From NCBI GenBank assembly GCA_009773635.1, contig WSYC01000014.1, positions 150,742 through 214,741 on the forward strand: DNA of 64,000 nt. Direction: 5' to 3'. Position 1 is the first letter of the stretch; each line of letters begins with the position of its first letter. Origin of the DNA: Beijerinckiaceae bacterium. GTDB lineage: Bacteria > Pseudomonadota > Alphaproteobacteria > Rhizobiales > Beijerinckiaceae. Below the pieces are notes generated by a model. That model had not been told where the DNA came from and did no database searches. It saw only the letters and a list, made by a program, of their open reading frames with translations. Positions 57,252 to 64,000 of this stretch are shown here, piece by piece. The position numbers and the translations under genes were made by a program.

Positions 57252-58406
57252 TCACGCTTTCGGCAGCGTGATCGCAACGCAGGTTCCCTTGCCGATCTCG
57301 GACGTCATCGCCAGGGTTCCGCCGTGCAGGCGGGCAATCTCGATGGCGATCGGCAAGCCGAGGCCAAGCCCCTCGCTCGACCGGGACAGCGACATGTTGT
57401 CCTGCGCAAACGGCGCGAGGCAGCTCGCCACGCGATCACCGGGCATGCCTGCGCCGTCATCCGCAACCGAAAAGCGGATCATCCCGCCCTCGGCTTCCTC
57501 GACAGCAACCTCGATGCGGGTCGCGTCGACCGCGTGGATCAGCGCATTGTCCACGAGCCTGACGATCGCGGAGGTCAGCAGCGTCTGGTCGGCGTTGATG
57601 AAGCAGGCCTGGCAGGCTTCGCGGCTGACGAGGCCGACACCCCGGCTGACGACTTTGTGCGAGCGATGATCCAGCACTTCCCCGATGATCCAGGATGTGG
57701 CGATGCGCTCGGGCTGGAACTCGAATTTATGCGAAATCAGATCGGAATAGGCCGCCATATCTGTGAAACTGGCGAGAAGCCGCTCGCCGGATTGCCGGAC
57801 AAAATCAAGCTGCTCGCGCAGCGCGCTGACATCGCCGGAGGCCTGCGCCTCGACGGCAAGTTTCGTGAAGCCGACGATGGCGCTGAGCGGGGTCTTCATC
57901 TCGTGGCGAAGAACCGCCAGCAGATTGTCCTTCGAGCGCGAGAGCATCTCGGCATTCGCATGCGCCTGCCGGGCGGTGATCTCGTTCTCGGCGGCGCGCC
58001 GCACGAAGCGCACGTAGTGATCAAGCAGCGTCCAGTTCACCGGCTTGACGACAAAGGACGAGGCGCCAAGCTCGAAAGCGCGGTCGATCGCCATCGCGTC
58101 GTCGCGGCTCGTCACCATGATGATCGGCAGATCGCGGTGGCGCGGCATCTGCTTGACGGCAGCGATGACCTCGAGGCCGGTCATATCCGGCATTTCAAGG
58201 TCGCAGATCATGACGTCGAAATCAGTTTCGGCCGCGTGCGCGATACCCTCGTTTCCGTTTTGTGCCAGCGTGACGGCGCGACCATACATCGACAGGAACA
58301 TGCGCGAGGTCTCGCGGTAGATCGGATCGTCATCGATGACGAGCACACGCATTGGAGCGGCCTTGCTCGCATGGGGCGGAACTACTTTCCGGGCAGCGAT
58401 ATTCAT
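57252..58406 (-). CDS. Receiver-histidine kinase fusion (REC-HisKA-HATPase)
   Basis: A 384-residue soluble protein. The N-terminal receiver has VLVIDDDPIYRE, phosphoacceptor aspartate in MICDLEMPDMTG, and VVKPVNWTLL. A short helix leads to the HisKA domain with phosphoacceptor histidine in LLAVLRHEMKTPLSAIVGF and an ATPase domain with IVRLVDNALIHAV, DDGAGMPGD and GLGLGLPIAIEIA. With no membrane part it is probably a cytosolic relay kinase whose receiver modulates its own kinase. It is divergent from the hybrid kinase, sharing a 121-bp promoter region. Confidence 0.9.
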   Translation of the reverse strand: MNIAARKVVPPHASKAAPMRVLVIDDDPIYRETSRMFLSMYGRAVTLAQNGNEGIAHAAETDFDVMICDLEMPDMTGLEVIAAVKQMPRHRDLPIIMVTSRDDAMAIDRAFELGASSFVVKPVNWTLLDHYVRFVRRAAENEITARQAHANAEMLSRSKDNLLAVLRHEMKTPLSAIVGFTKLAVEAQASGDVSALREQLDFVRQSGERLLASFTDMAAYSDLISHKFEFQPERIATSWIIGEVLDHRSHKVVSRGVGLVSREACQACFINADQTLLTSAIVRLVDNALIHAVDATRIEVAVEEAEGGMIRFSVADDGAGMPGDRVASCLAPFAQDNMSLSRSSEGLGLGLPIAIEIARLHGGTLAMTSEIGKGTCVAITLPKA

Positions 58407-58527
58407 GTCTGGGGCCTTTCGAGGCCATTTAACCCAGCGAGACTTAAGCCCTCGTTACAACGTTAACGGGAAGATCAGTGTTTTCGGCGATATTTTCGCA
58501 AATTCACCACAAACTTTCGGAGTTCCC

Positions 58528-61314
58528 TTGTCCATCCGGACCAAGCTCCTCACCCTGATCATCGTTTCGACCCTGGCTGCGACCACGATCGCCACCGGGG
58601 TTTCGGTCTATCGCGATGCCCTGCGCTTCACGGAAGGAAAACGCGCCGAGATCGAGGCCACCGCGCAGATCTTCGCCTCGGCGGCGGCGGAGGCGGTTCA
58701 GGCGAATTCGCAGGGCGAGGCCATGCGCGTGCTGCGCGCGGTGGCGCGGCTGCCGGGCCTGCTCAACGCCAGCCTGTCGCTCCCCGACGGGCGCGTCCTC
58801 GCGATGATGGGCGAGGGCGTGCTGCTCGTGCATGAGCCGCCGGCGCTCTCCGGCCCCTTCGCCATTGTGGCGCTGCTGATGCAGGAGAGCATCACGGTGA
58901 CGGTGCCTGTCATTTCGGGCGGCGAGACCATCGGCACGATGACGCTGATCGCCGATACGACGCAGGTCGCGAAGAATGCCCTCGACAGCCTGCAAAGCGC
59001 AGCGCTTGCCGGGCTGGTGGCGATGCTTGTCGGCTTCCTGCTCGCCTTCCGCATCCAGCGGAGCATCGTGACCCGCATCGCCGGCATCACCGGCACCATG
59101 GATCACGTGCGGCTGCGTCATGATTTCGGCCGGCGGATCGAGGGTCAGGTGGAAGACGAACTCGGCGCCATCGCCAATGGCTTCAATGCCATGCTGGACG
59201 AGGTGCAATTCCGCGACGACAAGCTGGCGCAGCACCGTCAGAACCTCGAACGCGAGGTCGCCGACCGCACACAGGACTATCGCATCGCCAAGGAAAACGC
59301 CGATGCGGCCAATGCCGCGAAATCGGATTTTCTCGCCACCATGAGCCACGAGGTCCGCACGCCGATGAACGGCATTCTCGTGATGGCGGAACTGCTTGCC
59401 GCCTCCGATCTCCAGCCCAAGCAAAAACGCTTTGCGGATGTCATCGCGCGTTCGGGTTCCAGCCTGCTCGCGATCATCAACGATATCCTCGATTTCTCGA
59501 AGATCGAGGCCGGCAAGATCGAGCTCGAAACCATCCCCGTGATCGTCGATGATGTCATCGAGACGGTAGCGCAGCTCTTCGAGGAGAAGGCACGCTCGAA
59601 GGGGCTCGATCTCTCCACGCACATCGCCGCCAACATCCCGGCGCGTATCGGGGCAGATCCGGTGCGCCTCAACCAGGTGCTCTCCAACCTCATCAACAAC
59701 GCCCTGAAATTCACCGAATCCGGCAGCGTCAACCTCACCGCCGCGCGTGACCCGGAGCGGCCGGCGAACATCCTGTTCGCGGTGGCGGATACCGGCATCG
59801 GCATCCCCGCTGACAAGCTCGACACGGTGTTCGAAGCCTTCAGCCAGGCCGACCAGACCACCACGCGCAAATTCGGCGGCACGGGGCTTGGTCTTGCGAT
59901 CTGCAAACGCCTTGTCGATTCCATGGAGGGAGAACTGTTCGTGCGCTCCACCTTCGGCGCGGGCACGACCTTCTACGTCTCGGTGCCGATCATCCACGTC
60001 GACCGGCTCGACTCGGCCAAACCCCCGGCACGCCATGGACCGGGCCGGGTTCTGCTTGCGGTTTCCGGTGCTGCTACCACCGAGAACCTCACAAAATACC
60101 TCTCCGATCAGGGCTTCGAGGTCGGTGATCCCGTTTCCGATGCGCTGGTGCCGGGCCAGAATGATGTGAAGCTGATCATCGCCGAAGCCGCGCTGCTCGC
60201 CGATCCCGCGATCCGCCCGCTGCTCCGGCGCGCACCCACCATCGCCGTCGGCACCTTCGGTGATGCGGAGATTGACCGTGTCATCGATCAGGGGCTGGCG
60301 CAGGGCCAGCTCATCAAGCCGATCTCACGCCGCGACCTTGCCCAGACCATCGCCGATGTTCTTGCCGGCAATACCGTCAAGCGCACCGGCACACAGGTTG
60401 CGGCGGCGGAGATCGCGCAATACTCCGACCGTCTCGTGCTGGTGGCCGACGACAACGCGGTCAACCGCGAAGTGATCATCGAGACGCTCCGTCGCTTCGA
60501 CCTGCCGTGCGATACCGTGGTTGACGGCCGCGCCGCCATCGAGGCCGTGCGTGCCAAGCGCTACGATCTTGTGTTCATGGACGGCTCGATGCCGGATATC
60601 GACGGCTTCGAAGCCACGATCAAGATCCGCGAATGGGAACGCGAAACCGGCCGCACCGAGCTGCCGATCGTCGCGCTCACCGCCCATGTCGTCGGCGCGC
60701 ACGCCGACGCCTGGAAGAGCGCGGGCATGAACGGCGTGCTCCACAAGCCCTTCACGATGCAGGCGATGGCGGATACGCTCAAGACCTGGCTCGTCGAGAG
60801 CGCGAAACCGGCTGCCGGGGCAGCGCCGGCCGCAGTTGCCATCCCGATCATCCCCGATATTCCCGCCCTCGCGCCGCGCTCGCCTGTGCCCGAAGCGTTC
60901 GCGGAACCGGATGCCGAGCAGCCGGTGCTTGAACCCGCCGTCACCCGCCAGCTTCTCGATATGATCGCGATGGGCGGAAAGGCGGCCGTTTCCCGCATCT
61001 ACCGGCTCTATCTCGAGAATGGCCCGCCGGCGCTCGCGGAAATCGACGCCGCGATCAAAGCTGACGATTCCGCCCGTCTCGGCAAGGCTGCGCATGCCCT
61101 CAAATCCATGAGCCTGTCGCTCGGCGCCCAGCGCGTCGCGGCTGGCGCCAGCGATCTCGAAAAGGCCGCACGCGGCGAGGCGCAGAAGCTCTATGCCCCG
61201 CTCCGGGAGACGATCTCCAGTGAACTCGGCTATGCCTATGCCCGGATTTCTGCCCTGATGGCTTCCGAAAGCCTTGCCGAGGCGGAGGACTCGCCCGGGC
61301 GGGCGGTCGCCTGA
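58528..61314 (+). CDS. Hybrid sensor histidine kinase with REC and Hpt domains
   Basis: About 928 residues from TTG 58528 (ggag five bases upstream; a longer frame to 58336 overlaps the divergent gene). It has a membrane helix (LLTLIIVSTLAATTIATGVSVY), a periplasmic sensor of about 130 residues, a second helix and a HAMP domain, then HisKA (FLATMSHEVRTPMNGILVM) and HATPase (NALKFTESG, DTGIGIPADKL, GGTGLGLAICKRL). A degenerate receiver-like domain lacking the usual aspartates follows, then a full receiver (LVLVADDNAVNRE, LVFMDGSMPDIDG) and a C-terminal Hpt domain (LGKAAHALKSMSLSLGA). It is a complete phosphorelay in one chain with no output regulator nearby. Confidence 0.92.
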   Translation: MSIRTKLLTLIIVSTLAATTIATGVSVYRDALRFTEGKRAEIEATAQIFASAAAEAVQANSQGEAMRVLRAVARLPGLLNASLSLPDGRVLAMMGEGVLLVHEPPALSGPFAIVALLMQESITVTVPVISGGETIGTMTLIADTTQVAKNALDSLQSAALAGLVAMLVGFLLAFRIQRSIVTRIAGITGTMDHVRLRHDFGRRIEGQVEDELGAIANGFNAMLDEVQFRDDKLAQHRQNLEREVADRTQDYRIAKENADAANAAKSDFLATMSHEVRTPMNGILVMAELLAASDLQPKQKRFADVIARSGSSLLAIINDILDFSKIEAGKIELETIPVIVDDVIETVAQLFEEKARSKGLDLSTHIAANIPARIGADPVRLNQVLSNLINNALKFTESGSVNLTAARDPERPANILFAVADTGIGIPADKLDTVFEAFSQADQTTTRKFGGTGLGLAICKRLVDSMEGELFVRSTFGAGTTFYVSVPIIHVDRLDSAKPPARHGPGRVLLAVSGAATTENLTKYLSDQGFEVGDPVSDALVPGQNDVKLIIAEAALLADPAIRPLLRRAPTIAVGTFGDAEIDRVIDQGLAQGQLIKPISRRDLAQTIADVLAGNTVKRTGTQVAAAEIAQYSDRLVLVADDNAVNREVIIETLRRFDLPCDTVVDGRAAIEAVRAKRYDLVFMDGSMPDIDGFEATIKIREWERETGRTELPIVALTAHVVGAHADAWKSAGMNGVLHKPFTMQAMADTLKTWLVESAKPAAGAAPAAVAIPIIPDIPALAPRSPVPEAFAEPDAEQPVLEPAVTRQLLDMIAMGGKAAVSRIYRLYLENGPPALAEIDAAIKADDSARLGKAAHALKSMSLSLGAQRVAAGASDLEKAARGEAQKLYAPLRETISSELGYAYARISALMASESLAEAEDSPGRAVA

Positions 61315-61330
61315 CGCTCGCCGCCTCGCT

Positions 61331-62272
61331 CTACCGCGGGAACCGATCCTTGAGCCAGAACACCTCGGCCTCGCTCGCTTCGGTATCGAGCCAGAAGAAC
61401 GGCGTCGTCGGGTAGGCGGCTTCCAGCGCTTCCCGACCGAGGCCGATCTCGCACAGCAGCCCCGCCCCGCGATTGAGGTGGGCGGGTGCCTCCTTCAGGA
61501 TGCGGCGGACAAGATCGAGCCCATCCTCGCCACTCCCGAGCGCCATTTCCGGCTCATGCCGGAATTCCTCGGGCAGCATTGCCATCGTCTGGGCATCGAC
61601 ATAGGGCGGATTGGTGATGATGAGATCGTACTTCGCTGTGCCGACCGGCGCGAAGAGATCCCCGCGATAGAGGTTAACCCGGTCCTCAAGGCCATAATCC
61701 GCGATGTTTTCCGCCGCGAGTGATGCCGCCGCCTCCGACAGTTCCACCGCATCGACAATCGCGTTCGGGAACACATGCGCGGCGATGATCGCGAGGCTGC
61801 CGCCCCCCGTGCAGAGGTCGAGCACCCGCGTCACCGCCTCCGGCTCGGCGATCAACGCGGCGGGGCCACCGCTGCCGTCGAACAGCGGCGAGAACAGCAA
61901 ATCCGCGATGAAGGAGCGCGGCACCAGCGCGCGCGCATCCGAGCGAAACGAAAGCCCGTGCAGGTAGGTTCTGCCGGTCAGATACGCTGCCGGAATGCGC
62001 TTCTCGATGCGCAGGGCGAGCCGCTCGCCGAGCATTGCCTTCTCGCGGGCCGTCAGCCGCGCATCGGCAAAGGCGTTGAAATCATCGATGGGCAGATGGA
62101 GGCTTTCGAGGATGAGGAACGCGGCCTCATCCAGCGCCGTGGTCGCGCCATGGCCATGGTGCAGCCCGGCCGCACTGAACGCACTGACGGCATAGCGCAG
62201 CACGTCGCGGAGCGTCGATAGCTCCGCGATCTCGGCGCGGGGATCTGCCGCCGGCAGGGACGAGTTTGGCAT
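61331..62272 (-). CDS. prmB: Ribosomal protein L3 N(5)-glutamine methyltransferase
   Basis: A 313-residue PrmB, which methylates the glutamine side chain of ribosomal protein L3. Motif I is VLDLCTGGGSLAIIAA, the catalytic motif is IITNPPYVDAQTMAMLPEEF, and EPEMALGSGEDGLDLVRRIL follows. The N-terminal helical domain has RIPAAYLTGRTYLHGLSF. PrmC, the release-factor enzyme, is similar, but the VDAQTMAMLPEEFRHEPE segment is that of PrmB. It overlaps the acyl-CoA dehydrogenase gene by one base. Confidence 0.9.
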   Translation of the reverse strand: MPNSSLPAADPRAEIAELSTLRDVLRYAVSAFSAAGLHHGHGATTALDEAAFLILESLHLPIDDFNAFADARLTAREKAMLGERLALRIEKRIPAAYLTGRTYLHGLSFRSDARALVPRSFIADLLFSPLFDGSGGPAALIAEPEAVTRVLDLCTGGGSLAIIAAHVFPNAIVDAVELSEAAASLAAENIADYGLEDRVNLYRGDLFAPVGTAKYDLIITNPPYVDAQTMAMLPEEFRHEPEMALGSGEDGLDLVRRILKEAPAHLNRGAGLLCEIGLGREALEAAYPTTPFFWLDTEASEAEVFWLKDRFPR

Positions 62273-63456
62273 CAGAAGAACGCCTGAAGCCCGGTGATCG
62301 CCCGCCCGAGGATCAGCGCATGCACATCGTGCGTGCCCTCGTAGGTATTGACGGTCTCGAGGTTCTGCGCATGGCGCATGACGTGGTATTCGATCTGGAT
62401 GCCGTTGCCGCCATGCATATCGCGGGCGGCCCGCGCGATATCGAGCGCCTTGCCGCAGTTGTTGCGCTTCATGAGCGAGATCATCTCGGGGGCTTCGCGA
62501 TGCTCGTCCATCAGCCGGCCGACGCGGAGTGAACCCTGAAGGCCGAGGGTGATCTCGGTCTGCATATCCGCGAGCTTCTTCTGGAAGAGCTGCGTCTGCG
62601 CCAAAGGCCGGTTGAACTGGTGGCGGTCAAGGCCATATTGCCGCGCGCGGTGCCAGCAATCCTCGGCCGCGCCGAGCACGCCCCAGGAAATGCCGTAGCG
62701 CGCCCGATTGAGGCAGCCGAACGGACCCTTGAGGCCGGAAACATTCGGCAGCAGCGCGTCCTCTGAAACCTCGACGCCCTCCATCACGATCTCGCCGGTG
62801 ATCGACGCCCGCAGGGAGAGCTTGCCACCTATCTTCGGTGCAGAGAGGCCCTTCATGCCCTTTTCCAGCACGAAGCCGCGGATTTCATTGTTGTGCGCGG
62901 CGCTCTTCGCCCAGACGACGAAAACATCGGCGATCGGCGCGTTGGAAATCCACATCTTCGTGCCGGTAAGCACGTAGCCGCCCTGCACCTTTTCGGCGCG
63001 GGTTTTCATGCCGGCAGGGTCGGAGCCCGCATCCGGCTCGGTGAGGCCGAAGCAGCCGATCCACTCGCCCGAAGCAAGTTTCGGCAGATATTTCTTCCGC
63101 TGTGCTTCCGAGCCGTAGGTATAGATCGGATACATCACGAGGCTCGATTGCACGGACATCATCGAGCGATAGCCCGAATCGACCCGCTCGACCTCGCGCG
63201 CGACCAGCCCGTAGGCGACATAGCTCGCCGCCGCGCAGCCATAGTCCTCCGGCAGCGTCACGCCCAGGAGGCCCTGCGCGCCCATCTTGGCGAAGAGATC
63301 GGGGTCCGTGGTTTCGTTGAGGTAGGCGTCCGCGACCAGCGGCGCGAGTTCGCCTTGCGCAAAGTCCCGCGCGGCGTCGCGGATCGCGCGCTCGTCCTCC
63401 GAGAGTTGATCGTCAAGAAGGAAAGGATCGGACCAGTTGAACGCTGCTTTCGCCAT
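62272..63456 (-). CDS. Glutaryl-CoA-type acyl-CoA dehydrogenase
   Basis: A 394-residue FAD enzyme with the features of glutaryl-CoA dehydrogenase: [47 protein letters not shown], the FAD site [22 protein letters not shown], and the catalytic glutamate in [21 protein letters not shown]. The enzyme oxidises and decarboxylates glutaryl-CoA to crotonyl-CoA in lysine and aromatic degradation. No other gene of that route is in the window, so I leave the symbol blank. The start at 63456 is supported by the conserved N terminus [17 protein letters not shown]. Confidence 0.9.
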   Translation of the reverse strand: MAKAAFNWSDPFLLDDQLSEDERAIRDAARDFAQGELAPLVADAYLNETTDPDLFAKMGAQGLLGVTLPEDYGCAAASYVAYGLVAREVERVDSGYRSMMSVQSSLVMYPIYTYGSEAQRKKYLPKLASGEWIGCFGLTEPDAGSDPAGMKTRAEKVQGGYVLTGTKMWISNAPIADVFVVWAKSAAHNNEIRGFVLEKGMKGLSAPKIGGKLSLRASITGEIVMEGVEVSEDALLPNVSGLKGPFGCLNRARYGISWGVLGAAEDCWHRARQYGLDRHQFNRPLAQTQLFQKKLADMQTEITLGLQGSLRVGRLMDEHREAPEMISLMKRNNCGKALDIARAARDMHGGNGIQIEYHVMRHAQNLETVNTYEGTHDVHALILGRAITGLQAFF

Positions 63457-63741
63457 TCGAGTGTCGCCTATTATTTTAAGCTTGAAGGATTTTCTACCCT
63501 TAGCGAAATCGTCCCAGCGAGGAAAGGCCTACCGATGTCGAACAATCGCCCGCTCATCCCGACCGCAATTGATAAGGGAGATTGAATTCACGCCAAGAAC
63601 AGCCAAGATGCAAGCAGGGAACAGGAACAAACTGCTTTTGGCCCGGTGCTTGCTGCGGGAAACCGCGTGACGACGGACGATGGCAGAGCAGCCAATGTGG
63701 GAAAACCCATCTGCCGGGCCTTGTTCCTTGGGGGAGGCGTT
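63457..63741. other. Intergenic region with no gene
   Basis: A divergent promoter region between the acyl-CoA dehydrogenase and the ATP-grasp gene. It contains only short overlapping frames with no ribosome-binding sites, and I see no repeat or hairpin worth naming. Confidence 0.5.
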
Positions 63742-64000
63742 ATGAGTGAGCGGACTGTCTTCGATGAGATGGGCGGCATGGAGGGCGATCCCCGCGCGAT
63801 TTATCGCGAAGTCGCGGCCTGGTTCAAGCAGGCGAGCCCGGAGCTGATCGGCAACCGCAAGGCGGAAGCAGAGGCCTTCTTCCGGCGCATCGGCATCACC
63901 TTCGCCGTCTATGGTGACGAACAGGGCGCGGAACGCATCATCCCGTTCGATATTCTCCCGCGCATCCTGTCGAATGCCGAGTGGAACCGGCTTGCGGAGG
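63742..64000 (+). CDS. Circularly permuted ATP-grasp family protein (3' partial)
   Basis: The gene starts at ATG 63742 with a strong ggggagg upstream and runs off the right edge after 86 codons. The visible N terminus has the pattern of circularly permuted type 2 ATP-grasp proteins: AIYREVAAWFKQ, RKAEAEAFFRRIGITFAVYGDEQGAERIIPFDILPRILSNAEWNRLAE. Such genes are usually followed by an alpha-E domain gene and a transglutaminase in a conserved cluster thought to make or modify a peptide; that would lie outside the window. Confidence 0.85.
   Translation, partial: MSERTVFDEMGGMEGDPRAIYREVAAWFKQASPELIGNRKAEAEAFFRRIGITFAVYGDEQGAERIIPFDILPRILSNAEWNRLAE

Overview
The window reads as chromosomal DNA of an alphaproteobacterium, most likely in the Hyphomicrobiales (Rhizobiales) or a close neighbour. 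This rests on a GcrA cell-cycle regulator, a class I lysyl-tRNA synthetase, the gene order phoR-pstSCAB-phoU-phoB, a DUF952-pyrD pair, a DUF3422 protein, the duplicated-fold alphaproteobacterial dCTP deaminase, and high GC with GC-rich third positions throughout. I see no insertion sequence, prophage, CRISPR array, rRNA or integrase. One tRNA is present, tRNA-Gly(CCC).

Layout. 0-9.7 kb: the end of a TauE/SafE permease with its TIGR02186 partner, a TPR-methyltransferase, an unassigned membrane protein, a LuxR-type response regulator, pyrD with a DUF952 gene, an S24-type repressor, lysK and an amino-acid-binding periplasmic protein. 9.8-19 kb: ppdK, a SleB-type cell-wall hydrolase, a secreted repeat protein and the NAD operon nadA-[unknown]-nadB-nadC, which carries an AT-rich foreign-looking gene. 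19-32 kb: a glycosyltransferase, a DHDPS-like and IlvD/Edd-like pair, prfC, tRNA-Gly, a one-domain voltage-gated channel, dcd, apaG, hslO, and argD-argF.

32-42 kb: gcrA, then the phosphate regulon on the minus strand: an MprF/YbhN-like protein, phoR, a PHO box, pstS, pstC, pstA, pstB, phoU and phoB. 42-45 kb: a FIST sensor gene next to a GGDEF-EAL gene. 45-55.5 kb: a LysR regulator divergent from a seven-gene catabolic operon (hydantoinase/oxoprolinase A and B subunits, a TRAP transporter, a HutD-like protein and a TPP-dependent enzyme). The TRAP binding-protein gene in it carries a 20-bp duplication at its start and an apparent frameshift near its end. 55.5-64 kb: a thioredoxin-like protein, DUF3422, two divergent histidine kinases, prmB, a glutaryl-CoA-type dehydrogenase and the start of a circularly permuted ATP-grasp gene.

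Most of the window is ordinary core genome. The strongest candidates for something unusual are the channel whose pore motif TFDDWSN looks Ca2+-type; the LexA-like repressor that has lost its catalytic dyad; the AT-rich gene fitted almost scarlessly between nadA and nadB; the six-repeat secreted protein; and the hydantoinase/TRAP/HutD/TPP operon with its damaged binding-protein gene. All calls come from reading the sequence alone; no database search was run.
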